From: Desulfosporosinus youngiae DSM 17734
GTDB lineage: Bacteria; Bacillota; Desulfitobacteriia; Desulfitobacteriales; Desulfitobacteriaceae
Assembly (NCBI RefSeq): GCF_000244895.1
Contig: NZ_CM001441.1
Coordinates: 1,756,226 to 1,820,225, forward strand
Reading direction: 5' to 3'
DNA length: 64,000 nucleotides
Position numbers and translations under genes: made by a program. Position 1 is the stretch's first letter. Each line of letters begins with the position of its first letter. The notes below the pieces were generated by a model. The model saw only the letters and a list, made by a program, of their open reading frames with translations. It did not search any database and was not told the origin of the DNA. Positions 1-9,135 of this stretch are shown in pieces.

Positions 1-1
1 A

Positions 2-838
2 GATTCCCATTTTATCTGCTTCCCTTATGAAACTCGCCGTACAGGAATTTATGCAGCTGGCAGCGTCAGAGCTCCGATGGATGAGTTATCCTCCGTTGAA
101 GATGCTGCCGGAGCAGCATTAAAGGCTATTCAATGTATGGAATCAAGCGCCAAAGGTGTGGCTGTACATCCTCGTGTAGGGGATATGTCTTTCCCGGACT
201 TCGCAATGTCAAGATGTACCCAATGCAAACGCTGTACAGTGGAATGTCCCTTCGGTGCGATTAACGAAGATGATAAATTCAATCCGTTGCCAAATCCTAC
301 ACGTTGCCGCAGATGTGGAATCTGCATGGGAGCTTGTCCGGAACGGATTATTTCATTTAAGAACTACTCGGTACCTATGATCGGTAACCTTATTAAAGCA
401 ATCGAAGTCCCTGATGAAGATGAAGAAAAACCAAGAATCCTCATCTTCGCTTGTGAAAATGATGCTTACCCAGCTTTGGATATGGCTGGTATTAATCGGC
501 TGAATTATAACGCTTGGGTTCGCGTTATCCCGCTAAGATGCCTTGGCTCATTAAGCTTGGTCTGGATTGCTGATTCAATGTCCCAAGGAATTGATGGGAT
601 CTTCCTATTAGGCTGCAAGCATGGTGATGATTATCAATGCCACTTCATTAAAGGTAGTGAGTTGGCTGAAATCAGGTTATCAAAAGTGTCAGAGACCTTA
701 AACAGGTTGGATCTGGACTCTGAACGTGTGCGGATGGATCAAGTCTCCATTACGGATTATGACAAGATACCTGCTATGTTAGATGACTTCGCTGAGAAAC
801 TGAATGAACTGGGCCCCAACCCCTACAAAGGGTTCTAA
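2..838 (+). CDS. qmoB: QmoB, C-terminal part (5' end outside window)
   Basis: Quinone-interacting membrane-bound oxidoreductase subunit B, which passes electrons towards APS reductase in sulfate reducers. The frame is open from base 2; the first ATG (77) is internal, because the preceding codons (YETRRTGIYAAGSVRAPMDE) read as the end of an HdrA-like flavoprotein domain. Then come two [4Fe-4S] ferredoxin motifs (CTQCKRCTVECP and CRRCGICMGACP) and an MvhD/FlpD-type domain with several cysteines (ACEND, PLRCLGS, LLGCKHGDDYQC). That order (HdrA-like, 2x4Fe-4S, MvhD) is the QmoB layout. It lies upstream of an Hdr-like gene, sat and aprBA, which supports the call. Part of a longer protein; qmoA is expected further left. 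Confidence 0.85.
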   Translation, partial: DSHFICFPYETRRTGIYAAGSVRAPMDELSSVEDAAGAALKAIQCMESSAKGVAVHPRVGDMSFPDFAMSRCTQCKRCTVECPFGAINEDDKFNPLPNPTRCRRCGICMGACPERIISFKNYSVPMIGNLIKAIEVPDEDEEKPRILIFACENDAYPALDMAGINRLNYNAWVRVIPLRCLGSLSLVWIADSMSQGIDGIFLLGCKHGDDYQCHFIKGSELAEIRLSKVSETLNRLDLDSERVRMDQVSITDYDKIPAMLDDFAEKLNELGPNPYKGF

Positions 839-861
839 GTAGATCTTAGGAAATAAGGAAA

Positions 862-974
862 GGGGACACATCCTCCTAATTAATGATTAACTTCGGGTGG
901 GAGGTATGTCCCCAATAGATACACCTCCTAATTAAGCCTTAAACTCCGGGTGGGAGGTATGTCTCCATTAGATA
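862..974 (+). repeat. 52-bp imperfect tandem repeat with hairpins
   Basis: Two copies with a period of 52 bp (about 872-923 and 924-974) share CCTCCTAATTAA and GGGTGGGAGGTATGTC. Each copy can fold on itself: GGGGACA (862-868) pairs with TGTCCCC (907-913) and CCTCC with GGAGG. It fills the gap between qmoB and the Hdr-like gene, so it could tune read-through or mRNA stability between them. Function is not known. Confidence 0.7.
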
Positions 975-990
975 GCAAAGGAGCAGTATT

Positions 991-2160
991 ATGGATGAAA
1001 TAAAAGAAGTATCTCTGGAGATGAGAGAATATATTATTTCTTCAGGGGCTGAAACGCTCAACTGGTGTATGCAGTGCGGTCTCTGCACCAATCTATGTCC
1101 TTATCGACAGGTTCCCGGTGAGCTTAGCGAAGTATTTAATATCCGTAAAATGCAACGACAAGGTCAGCTGGGTTTAGAAGGTTTTGATGATGAAAGTGTG
1201 CTTTTTGCCTGTGTTACCTGTGGCATGTGCCAGTCGAATTGTCCGAGAAGCGTAGAAATTATTAAAAATGTACGTTCTATGCGCAATACCATCGTTGGAG
1301 CCGGCATCTTACCGGGACATTTACGGCCTGTTGCCGGAAGTCTTCATGCTAATGGCAACCCATGGACTGGTCCTTCGGAGAAGAGAGCTGATTGGCTTGA
1401 AGGTTTGAATGTCCCAGCATTTTCTGAAGACACTGAATATCTGCTTTATGTCTGCTGTACGTCATGTTTTGACACTCGCAGCCAAAAAATCGCTAAAAGC
1501 GTTGTGAAACTCTTACAAAAAGCTGGAGTTAGTTTTGGAGTTTTGACAGGTGAAGAGAAGTGTTGCGGTGAGACCATTCGTAAAATCGGGGATGAGGAAC
1601 TCTTTACAAAACTCGCTGAATCAAATATTAACCTGTTTAATGGAAAAGGCGTTAAGAAAATCATCACGACTTCCCCACATTGCCTCTATGCCTTTAAAGA
1701 GGATTATCCGGAGCTGGGCGGAGAGTATGAAGTTATGCATTATGCCGAACTTCTGAGCAGTCTTCTAAAAGATGGAAAGCTTTCTTTACCTGGGGAACTA
1801 GCCAAGAAAGTTACATTCCATGATCCTTGTTACCTAGGACGACACAATTTGGTTTACGATGCTCCAAGAGAACTTCTCCAAGCAGTTCCGGGGGTAGAAT
1901 TTGTTGAATTAGATCGTGCTAAGAATAAGAGTCTTTGTTGCTCAGGCGGCGGCGGACGGATTTGGGCTGAAGTACCCTTTGGGGAGCGTTTCGGTGAGTT
2001 GCGAATCAATGACGCAGTGAAGCAAAGTGCCGATGTCATAGTTACAGCTTGCCCTTACTGCATCACAATGTTGGATGATGCCTGTGCTGGATTAGGAAAA
2101 GGCGATGTATTAAAAGTTATGGAAATGTCAGAATTCCTTTGTGAATCCATTGAGAAATAA
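991..2160 (+). CDS. HdrC-HdrB-like (HdrD-type) iron-sulfur protein of the Qmo complex
   Basis: A 389-residue soluble Fe-S protein. The N-terminus has two ferredoxin-type motifs (CMQCGLCTNLCP near residue 26 and CVTCGMCQSNCP near 74), as in HdrC. The rest resembles HdrB: a degenerate first CCG domain (CCTSC...KCCGE...SPHC) and a canonical second one (HDPCYLGR...CCSGGGGR...CPYC). Gram-positive sulfate reducers are known to lack the membrane subunit QmoC and to carry HdrB/HdrC-like proteins next to qmoAB; this gene fits that role, here as one fused chain. No transmembrane segment is visible. Good ribosome site (AAAGGAG) before ATG 991. Could also be annotated as a generic (Fe-S)-binding oxidoreductase. 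Confidence 0.75.
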   Translation: MDEIKEVSLEMREYIISSGAETLNWCMQCGLCTNLCPYRQVPGELSEVFNIRKMQRQGQLGLEGFDDESVLFACVTCGMCQSNCPRSVEIIKNVRSMRNTIVGAGILPGHLRPVAGSLHANGNPWTGPSEKRADWLEGLNVPAFSEDTEYLLYVCCTSCFDTRSQKIAKSVVKLLQKAGVSFGVLTGEEKCCGETIRKIGDEELFTKLAESNINLFNGKGVKKIITTSPHCLYAFKEDYPELGGEYEVMHYAELLSSLLKDGKLSLPGELAKKVTFHDPCYLGRHNLVYDAPRELLQAVPGVEFVELDRAKNKSLCCSGGGGRIWAEVPFGERFGELRINDAVKQSADVIVTACPYCITMLDDACAGLGKGDVLKVMEMSEFLCESIEK

Positions 2161-2188
2161 ACACAGGTTATTTTGAGCAAATATTGGT

Positions 2189-2257
2189 GTTAAACTAACC
2201 CCATGCTAGAAGTATATGAACACATTCAGATGGCTTATAGCTATGGGGTTGGTTAAC
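2189..2257 (+). terminator. Hairpin between the Hdr-like gene and sat
   Basis: GTTAAACTAACCCCAT (2189-2204) pairs almost completely with ATGGGGTTGGTTAAC (2243-2257), leaving a ~38-nt loop. There is no clear T-tract, so it may be a terminator or a processing/stability hairpin separating the qmo transcript from sat. Confidence 0.45.
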
Positions 2258-2423
2258 TGATATGGTGAAAAAAGACTCAAAGTGTTAGTGAAAGGGGGGA
2301 TGCCAGAAACGTTGTTTATATAATGTCTCTTCCGACAGGATTGTTGTTGGTGATGGGCAGGATAAACGCTTGTTTCTGTAGTAGACTCACATTCATTATA
2401 AAAAATTAAAGGAGGATTAGACG

Positions 2424-3590
2424 ATGTCAAAATTAGTACCACCCCATGGTGGAAAATTAACACCGGTGCTACTTCCTGAGGCACAAAGAGCAGATGCTTT
2501 AGCAAAAGCTAAAACATTACCAGTAGTTCGTATGACTTCCAGAGAAACTTCTGACTTATTAATGATTGGGATGGGTGCATTCAGCCCATTAACCGGGTTC
2601 ATGGACAAAGCTAATTATGAAAGTGTTGTAGAAACAAAACACTTAACCAATGGCTTAGCATGGCCTCTCCCGATTACCTTGTCAGTGACCCCGGAACAAG
2701 CTGAGACCATCAGCCTTGGGATGGAAGTTGCTTTAGTTGATGATGAAACAGATACGTATTGCGGCATTTTGACAGTTAATGATAAATATCAGTATGACAA
2801 AGTAAAAGAGTGCAAAGCAGTATTCTTCACAGATGACGCTGAACATGATGGCGTTAAAAAGGTAATGGCTCAGGGCGATGTTAACATCGGCGGAGAATTA
2901 GTAACCTTCAGCCAACTCGGCTATGCTTCTAAATACGGCGACTACTATGCTACCCCAGCACAAACCAGAGCAATCTTCGACGAAAAAGGTTGGGGAACCG
3001 TAGCAGCTTTCCAAACCAGAAATCCTTTACACCGCTCACATGAATTCCTCTGCAAAATGGGAAATGAAGTTTGCGATGGATTATTTATTCACCCAATCGT
3101 AGGTAAACTCAAAGCTGGAGATATTCCTGCTGAGACTCGTTTAGAGTGCTATGAAGTTCTCATGAAAAACTACTTCAATCCGAAAAACGTTGTGATGAAA
3201 GTATATCCAATGGAAATGCGTTATGCAGGACCTAGCGAGGCAATTCTTCACGCTATATTCCGCCAAAACTTCGGCTGCAGCCACATTCTTGTTGGTCGTG
3301 ACCATGCTGGTGTCGGCGACTACTATACAGCTTATCAAGCACAAGAAATCTTTGAAACCTTTAAACCAGGCGAGATTCTCTGCCAACCTCTGAAAGTGAC
3401 AGCAGCTATGTATTGCAATAAGTGCGAAGGCATGACTACTGAAAAAACTTGCCCACACGGCAAAGAAGATCATCTGAAAATCAGCGGCACTAAGCTAAGA
3501 GCTATGTTAGCAGCCGGCGAAGTACCACCTAGCAACTTCAGCCGTAAAGAAGTACTGGAAATTCTTCTTAAGTACTACTCCTCAAAATAA
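2424..3590 (+). CDS. sat: Sulfate adenylyltransferase (ATP sulfurylase)
   Basis: Activates sulfate with ATP to give adenosine 5'-phosphosulfate (APS), the first cytoplasmic step of dissimilatory sulfate reduction. The 388-residue chain has the family's ATP-binding motifs QTRNPLHRSHE (near residue 197) and GRDHAGVGDYY (near 291). A cysteine set CNKCEG...CPHG near residue 330 is the zinc-type site seen in bacterial and archaeal dissimilatory Sat proteins. No APS kinase domain is fused. ATG 2424 follows AAAGGAGG. It lies just upstream of aprBA, whose enzyme consumes APS. Confidence 0.96.
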   Translation: MSKLVPPHGGKLTPVLLPEAQRADALAKAKTLPVVRMTSRETSDLLMIGMGAFSPLTGFMDKANYESVVETKHLTNGLAWPLPITLSVTPEQAETISLGMEVALVDDETDTYCGILTVNDKYQYDKVKECKAVFFTDDAEHDGVKKVMAQGDVNIGGELVTFSQLGYASKYGDYYATPAQTRAIFDEKGWGTVAAFQTRNPLHRSHEFLCKMGNEVCDGLFIHPIVGKLKAGDIPAETRLECYEVLMKNYFNPKNVVMKVYPMEMRYAGPSEAILHAIFRQNFGCSHILVGRDHAGVGDYYTAYQAQEIFETFKPGEILCQPLKVTAAMYCNKCEGMTTEKTCPHGKEDHLKISGTKLRAMLAAGEVPPSNFSRKEVLEILLKYYSSK

Positions 3591-3671
3591 ATAATCATGG
3601 TTTGAAAATTAAACAAGAGAATTATTCTTAAGTTTAGTTTCAAAAATATATGAATGATGGAGGTTAAACGA

Positions 3672-4109
3672 ATGCCAAGTTTTGTAATGCAGGAAAAATG
3701 TGACGGATGTAAAGGGCAAGACAAAACAGCTTGCATGTATGCATGCCCAAATGACCTAATGTTGTTAGACAAAGAAAGAATGAAGGCTGTAAACCTTGAT
3801 CCTAGTCAATGCTGGGAGTGCCTGTGCTGTGTTAAGGCCTGCCCACAACAAGCAATGGACGTTCGCGGCTATGCTGACTTCGTTCCACTGGGCGCTTCTT
3901 GTGTACCACTTCGTAGTTCCGACAGCATTATGTGGACCGTTAAATTCCGTAACGGCATGACCAAACGCTTTAAATTCCCAATTCGTACGACCGAAGAAGG
4001 TTCCGCAGTACCCGATGGTGGTTATGAAATTACGACTGACATCAACAGCATCGAACTGTATACTGAACCCGCTTCAATGCATATGCCAGTATGGACTTAT
4101 AAGAAGTAA
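3672..4109 (+). CDS. aprB: Adenylylsulfate reductase beta subunit
   Basis: Iron-sulfur subunit of APS reductase, which feeds electrons to the FAD of AprA. Two [4Fe-4S] clusters are visible: CDGCKGQDKTACMYACP near the N-terminus and CWECLCCVKACP near residue 47. I chose ATG 3672 (MPSFVMQEKC), because GGAGG at 3659-3663 is correctly spaced for it; an in-frame ATG at 3654 lies upstream of that site. The product is 145 residues, the short form without the long C-terminal tail of deltaproteobacterial AprB. aprA follows 39 bp later. Confidence 0.95.
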   Translation: MPSFVMQEKCDGCKGQDKTACMYACPNDLMLLDKERMKAVNLDPSQCWECLCCVKACPQQAMDVRGYADFVPLGASCVPLRSSDSIMWTVKFRNGMTKRFKFPIRTTEEGSAVPDGGYEITTDINSIELYTEPASMHMPVWTYKK

Positions 4110-4148
4110 GCTCTTGTAAAAAGGGAATAAATAGGGAGGTTAAAATCA

Positions 4149-6038
4149 ATGCCAATCAACTTTGAAACAGTAGAAGTAACAACCGACCTTCTCATCATTG
4201 GAGGCGGAATGGGGTCCTGTGGTGCAGCTGTTGAAGCAGCCTATTGGGGCAAGAAACATGGACTTAAAGTAATTTTAGTTGATAAAGCGTCAATGCCGCG
4301 TTCCGGTGCAGTCGGAATGGGATTGTCCGCTATTAACTTATATGTAGGACTTGCAGAAGGCAAAAACACCGTTCAAGATTATGTCAAATACGTAAAGTAT
4401 GACATGATGGGGATTGCCCGTGACGACTTAGTCGCTAACATCGCACGGCACGTTGACAGCTCAGTCCATTTGTTTGAAAAATGGGGACTTCCTTTATGGA
4501 AAGACGAAGATGGCGGATATGTTCACGAGGGTAAATGGCAATTAATGATCAGCGGTGAATCTTATAAAGTTATCGTAGCTGAAGCTGCTAAGAATGCTTT
4601 AGGTGAAGAGAACATTTATGAGAGAGTTTTCATCACTGAGCCTTTGTTGAAAGATGGCAAATGCGTAGGAGCTGTTGGATTTAGTGTTCGTGAGAATAAA
4701 ATCTATGTCTTCAAAGCAAAAGCTACACTATGTGCTATGGGTGGTACGGTTGGAGTATTCAAACCTAAATCCACTGGTGAAGGCGCTGGACGTTCTTGGT
4801 ATCCTCCATTCTCCACAGGTTCTTCCGCATACTTCACCATGAAGGCCGGAGCAGAAATGACCTGTCAAGAAGTTCGTTTCGTACCTATTCGTTTTAAAGA
4901 CGCTTATGGTCCTGTCGGAGCTTGGTTCTTACTCTTCAAATCCCGTGCAACCAATGCTTTAGGCGAAAACTACATGGAAACCCGTGCCGAAGAATTGAAA
5001 AACTGGGGCAAATACGGCACAGCTAAGCCGATCCCAGCTAACCTACGTAACCTCCTTGGCTTAGAAGATATCAAAGAAGGTAAAGGGCCTCTCTACATGC
5101 GTACTGAGGAAGCTATCGCTAACTTAGCAAAAGCATATGAAGGGGACGAAAAAGCTTTCAAGAAGAAAATGAAAACTTTAGAAAACGAAGCTTGGGAAGA
5201 CTTCCTCGATATGACGATTGCTCAAGCCTTACTCTGGGCTGCTACTAACGTTGAGCCTGAAGTTAGATCTTCTGAAATCGCTGCTACCGAGCCATACTTC
5301 ATCAGTTCTCACTCGGGATCCTCAGGAGCTTGGGTTTCCGGTCCTGAAGACCTTTCCGCTGGAACAGATTATTTCTGGGGTTATGCTAACATGACCACAG
5401 TACCTGCACTCTTTGCTGCCGGAGACGCTACCGGTGCTTGCCCTCACAAGTTCTCCTCAGGAACTCATGCTGAAGGCCGCATCGCTGCTAAGTCAGCTAT
5501 TAAATATATCTTAGAGAACAACGTACTGATCGAACCAGATCAAGCGGCTATTGATGCAGTAAAAGCTGAAATTGTTAAGCCACTCGAAATTTTTGATGCT
5601 AACAAAGACTTCAGCACCGATCCTGAAGTTAACCCTGCTTACATTATGCCTAGGCAGTTCATGTATCGTTTACAAAAGCTTATGGACGAGTATGTTGGTG
5701 GAGCTAACGTATTCTTCAACATGAACTCAGCTTCCTTAACTCGCGCAGCAGAACTTTTCGAGTTCCTCAAAGAAGACTCCGAAAAAATAGCTGCCAGAGA
5801 TCTCTATGAGCTCCTGAGAGCTTGGGAAAATAAACACAGATTATGGCAAGCTGAATCTCACCTTAAAGCTGTATCCTTCCGTGAAGAAACACGTTGGCCT
5901 GGATACTACTTCAGAACAGATAAGCCAACCCTTGACGAAGAGAACTGGCATTGCTTTGTTAACATGAAGTGGGATCCAAACACAAAAGAGTGGTCAGTCT
6001 TCAAAAAGCCTGTCATCGATATGTTTGGCGTTGAGTAA
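4149..6038 (+). CDS. aprA: Adenylylsulfate reductase alpha subunit
   Basis: Catalytic flavoprotein that reduces APS to sulfite and AMP. The 629-residue chain starts with a dinucleotide-binding motif (LLIIGGGMGSCGA, residues ~14-26) of the fumarate reductase/succinate dehydrogenase flavoprotein fold. It also contains the family's RSGAVGMGLSAIN and SSGTHAEGRIAAKSA stretches, the latter closing the FAD domain. The ribosome site GGGAGG precedes ATG 4149. It follows aprB directly, and a hairpin after the stop suggests aprBA ends a transcript. Confidence 0.96.
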   Translation: MPINFETVEVTTDLLIIGGGMGSCGAAVEAAYWGKKHGLKVILVDKASMPRSGAVGMGLSAINLYVGLAEGKNTVQDYVKYVKYDMMGIARDDLVANIARHVDSSVHLFEKWGLPLWKDEDGGYVHEGKWQLMISGESYKVIVAEAAKNALGEENIYERVFITEPLLKDGKCVGAVGFSVRENKIYVFKAKATLCAMGGTVGVFKPKSTGEGAGRSWYPPFSTGSSAYFTMKAGAEMTCQEVRFVPIRFKDAYGPVGAWFLLFKSRATNALGENYMETRAEELKNWGKYGTAKPIPANLRNLLGLEDIKEGKGPLYMRTEEAIANLAKAYEGDEKAFKKKMKTLENEAWEDFLDMTIAQALLWAATNVEPEVRSSEIAATEPYFISSHSGSSGAWVSGPEDLSAGTDYFWGYANMTTVPALFAAGDATGACPHKFSSGTHAEGRIAAKSAIKYILENNVLIEPDQAAIDAVKAEIVKPLEIFDANKDFSTDPEVNPAYIMPRQFMYRLQKLMDEYVGGANVFFNMNSASLTRAAELFEFLKEDSEKIAARDLYELLRAWENKHRLWQAESHLKAVSFREETRWPGYYFRTDKPTLDEENWHCFVNMKWDPNTKEWSVFKKPVIDMFGVE

Positions 6039-6103
6039 GACTAATTCAGTCAGTTGCTAAGACAGATATTTAATTATCTCTTATTTTCAGACTGATTGCA
6101 AGA

Positions 6104-6151
6104 GGGGATGGATGCAGATTCTCGAAATATGTCGGAATTTGTATTCATCCC
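6104..6151 (+). terminator. Hairpin downstream of aprA
   Basis: GGGATGGATGCAGATTC starting at 6105 pairs imperfectly with GAATTTGTATTCATCCC ending at 6151. It lies about 65 nt after the aprA stop and has no strong T-tract. Likely the end of the apr transcript or a 3' stabilising structure. Confidence 0.45.
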
Positions 6152-6264
6152 TGTCATACTTAGCAGAAATCTAGATTCTTCCTTTAAGATTTTGTGGTAA
6201 TCAGTTATAATTTAATATCTAGGGAACTAACTTTATCGAATTAATTTAAAGGAGGAAATATTAT

Positions 6265-6612
6265 ATGGCTCAAGAAGAGGAACTTATGCAAATGAGCATT
6301 GAACTTGGTAAAGCAATTGCTCAAACAGATGTGTACAAAGAATTTAAGCGGGCAGAATATGAACTATTTCAAGATGCAGAAGCTCGTAAGTTGGTAGAAG
6401 ATCTTCAAAAAATGAAGCAGGAACACCGCGGAAAAATGATGGCGGGTCTGGAGTTAACTAAAGAAGAACAAGAACAGATTAAAGAATTGGAACAAACATG
6501 TATCCGAAATCGCCAAGTATTGTCTTCCAACCAGGCTAATACTAGTTTCCAGGAGTTTATGGAGAAAATATCCGGAAATATAAAGGCTGGAATACAAAGC
6601 GTCGATAAATAG
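6265..6612 (+). CDS. YlbF/YmcA-family protein
   Basis: A 115-residue, highly charged, all-helical protein (repeated E/K/Q-rich helices, no membrane segment) that reads like the YlbF/YmcA family. In Bacillus these proteins form a complex that works with RNase Y in mRNA processing and affects competence, sporulation and biofilm. ATG 6265 follows AAAGGAGG. It stands alone between the aprA hairpin and a terminator at 6747, so its placement beside aprBA may be chance or may reflect processing of the long sulfate-reduction mRNAs. The family call rests on length and helix pattern. Confidence 0.65.
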   Translation: MAQEEELMQMSIELGKAIAQTDVYKEFKRAEYELFQDAEARKLVEDLQKMKQEHRGKMMAGLELTKEEQEQIKELEQTCIRNRQVLSSNQANTSFQEFMEKISGNIKAGIQSVDK

Positions 6613-6746
6613 TACAATTAAGATAACTGATTATTGGTTATGACCTCTTTTGATTTAGATAATTCAGTGGTCTCGGAAGGAAATAAGCCCTAATAATACG
6701 AGCTCCTAATGAGCCTATAGAAATAATATTTTTCATTAAACGATAG

Positions 6747-6798
6747 CAATACATCACGCAGTAAGTTGTAACTCTTATTGTGTGATGTATTGTTATTT
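6747..6798 (+). terminator. Intrinsic terminator
   Basis: CAATACATCAC (6747-6757) and GTGATGTATTG (6782-6792) form a perfect 11-bp stem, followed by TTATTTTT. It ends the ylbF-like transcript. Confidence 0.75.
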
Positions 6799-7290
6799 TT
6801 GCCGGTTACAACTAAATAAATTTTTTCTTTGTAATAGGATATATTGATTGCAATAATATTGACTTGATATAATATCAATGCTAATCTAAATTTGAGAGAA
6901 CGATATACAATTTTTGTTAAGATTATTTGTGCATTTTATTACGTGTAATCAATTAGTTAAATGACGGCAAATATTCGGAAGATGTCATATATGGAAATTA
7001 TAGTGACTGGAGGTGGATCCCTGGCCTTACTTTTCAGTGGTTTTCCAAAGGGAGGAAGCGGTTCTTTTTATTTGTAACCATAATTGCTAAGATAAAGTTT
7101 TAAATTTTTTTAAATTATTTAGTGAAAAAAATCTCTTTTCAGCCATTGAGAACCCTTGGAGATCGAGAGGAGGATGCTTTTTATAGCTGTTTTATTTTTT
7201 GAAATCACTTGACGCTATTGTGACAATAAATTTTATTGATAACAGAGATGTAACGTGTATTAAGTTTTGTAATTGAAAGGTGGGAGTCCT
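6799..7290. other. Gene-free upstream region of the SulP gene
   Basis: About 490 bp without a credible gene. A 15-bp palindrome TTGATATAATATCAA (6864-6878) could be an operator or overlap a promoter. CTTGACGCTATTGTGACAA near 7208 contains a -35-like TTGACG. A 28-codon frame from ATG 6991 has no convincing ribosome site. Nothing else is recognised. Confidence 0.4.
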
Positions 7291-9099
7291 TTGTATTTAA
7301 CTCGATTTAAATATATTCCTTTGATTGGAACGATCGGTAATTATAAAAAGGAATATTTCAGTAAAGATTTAATTGCAGCCTTAACCGTGGCTGTAGTAGT
7401 AATCCCACAGTCTATGGCTTATGCACTGATCGCGGGCGTAAATCCTGTGTATGGACTTTATACGGCTATTGTATCTACCATTCTTGCCTCAGCCTTCGGC
7501 AGTTCGAATCATATCATTGCCGGACCGACGAATGCCATTGCTTTGCTTGTAGCAGGCAGTTTGGGCAGCTATATGGGGCAGGAAAATGTCTACGAGATGC
7601 TCTTCCTGATGACATTTATGGTAGGGGTCTTACAAATCCTATTTGGGGTTATCAAACTGGGTAAAGTCATCAATTTTGTGTCTCATTCCGTTGTTATTGG
7701 TTTTACGGCCGGTGCAGGCGTGTTGATCGGACTTGGTCAGCTCAGTACACTGCTGAGCATATCCATTAAAGATTCCTCACATATGTCTACCATGCAGAAG
7801 TTTTATTATGTGATGACTCATCTGAGCGAAACAAATTTATATGCCCTTGGACTCGGAGCCATGACAATGGCCATTATAATAATCTGTAAAAAGATTAACA
7901 AAAAGCTTCCCGGTGCGCTGATCGGAATTATCATCCCCATTATTTTTATCGTAATCTTTTCCTTAGATCAAAAAGGAGTAAAACTTACCGGCTATATTCC
8001 TTCCTCTCTGCCTCCTTTCAAAATGATTCAATTTGATCTGCAGGTAGCTCAAAATCTGTTCGGAGGAGCAGTAGCTATTGCAATCATAGGACTTGTTGAA
8101 GCAATAGCAATTGCTAAATCCATAGCCACTACCTCACGACAAAAAATTGATGCTAACCAGGAATTCATCGGGCAAGGTATAGCCAATGCCGGTGCTGCCT
8201 TCTTCCAGTGCTTTGCTGGCTCAGGGTCCTTTACACGTTCTGCTATCAATTACCAAAGCGGAGCAGTTACTAGAATTGCAGGAATGTTGTCAGGCGTGAT
8301 TGTTGCCTTGGTTCTATTGTTCTTCGCCCCTTTTGCCCAGTATATACCTAATCCATGTCTTGCCGGCGTAATCTTAGTTATTGCCTATAATATGGTGGAT
8401 AAAAAGGAAATAGCGCATATCGTAAAAGCAGGTAAATTCAAGTCGGATTCTCTGGCAATGTGGGCAACATGTATTGCAACCATTCTAATGCCTCATCTCG
8501 ATGTAGCAATTTATACAGGGATTGCGATTTCGATTGCCTTATATTTAAAAGATACAAACAAAGCACCCATGAAACTTCTCCTTCCTTCACAAGGAAAGAA
8601 TGGAGAAATTATTGAAAAAGAAGTCCGTACCATTAAGGAAAAACTAGATATTATCATTGTTCAGCTGGAAGGGAATCTTTTCTTTGGCTCAGCAGAGGAT
8701 CTTCAAAATAAACTTGATGATTTAGTTGATAAGTCTAAAGTATTCATTTTAAGAATGAAGTACGTTGCTAATATTGATTTAACCGCCTTAGGTGCTTTAA
8801 AAGTATTTATCAGAGCTGTAAAAGAATCTGGGGGACTAGTCATCTTCAGCGGTGTTAAATCTGAGTTTAATAACTTACTCATCAATTCTCATGTTACCTC
8901 CGACATTGGAGAAGACAATATTTTTATGTCAGAAAATGAAATCTTTGCATCTTCCACCAACGCCTTAAAGAAAGCAAGATCTGTTTTAGGCTGTGAACTT
9001 ATCGCTGATGATGATAAATCTGCGGCATGTGTACTATTAGAATCTGAGGTTCCTGAGACGGGCATCAATATGAGGAATAAGAACACGGTTTCTTTCTAA
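7291..9099 (+). CDS. SulP-family sulfate permease with STAS domain
   Basis: Inner-membrane anion transporter, probably for sulfate uptake. The first ~430 residues hold 10-14 hydrophobic segments with the SulP signature region (ALTVAVVVIPQSMAYALIAG near residue 30). The C-terminus (~450-560) is a STAS domain (IIIVQLEGNLFFGSAEDLQ...NIDLTALGAL), used in SulP proteins for regulation and assembly. TTG 7291 is preferred because AAAGGTGGG sits just upstream; an in-frame TTG at 7273 precedes that site. A Usp gene follows 36 bp later. Location next to sat/apr supports sulfate as substrate, but SulP proteins can also carry bicarbonate or dicarboxylates. Confidence 0.88.
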   Translation: MYLTRFKYIPLIGTIGNYKKEYFSKDLIAALTVAVVVIPQSMAYALIAGVNPVYGLYTAIVSTILASAFGSSNHIIAGPTNAIALLVAGSLGSYMGQENVYEMLFLMTFMVGVLQILFGVIKLGKVINFVSHSVVIGFTAGAGVLIGLGQLSTLLSISIKDSSHMSTMQKFYYVMTHLSETNLYALGLGAMTMAIIIICKKINKKLPGALIGIIIPIIFIVIFSLDQKGVKLTGYIPSSLPPFKMIQFDLQVAQNLFGGAVAIAIIGLVEAIAIAKSIATTSRQKIDANQEFIGQGIANAGAAFFQCFAGSGSFTRSAINYQSGAVTRIAGMLSGVIVALVLLFFAPFAQYIPNPCLAGVILVIAYNMVDKKEIAHIVKAGKFKSDSLAMWATCIATILMPHLDVAIYTGIAISIALYLKDTNKAPMKLLLPSQGKNGEIIEKEVRTIKEKLDIIIVQLEGNLFFGSAEDLQNKLDDLVDKSKVFILRMKYVANIDLTALGALKVFIRAVKESGGLVIFSGVKSEFNNLLINSHVTSDIGEDNIFMSENEIFASSTNALKKARSVLGCELIADDDKSAACVLLESEVPETGINMRNKNTVSF

Positions 9100-9135
9100 A
9101 AAACGGCAGTTAGGTATGATAAGGAGGAATATGGC

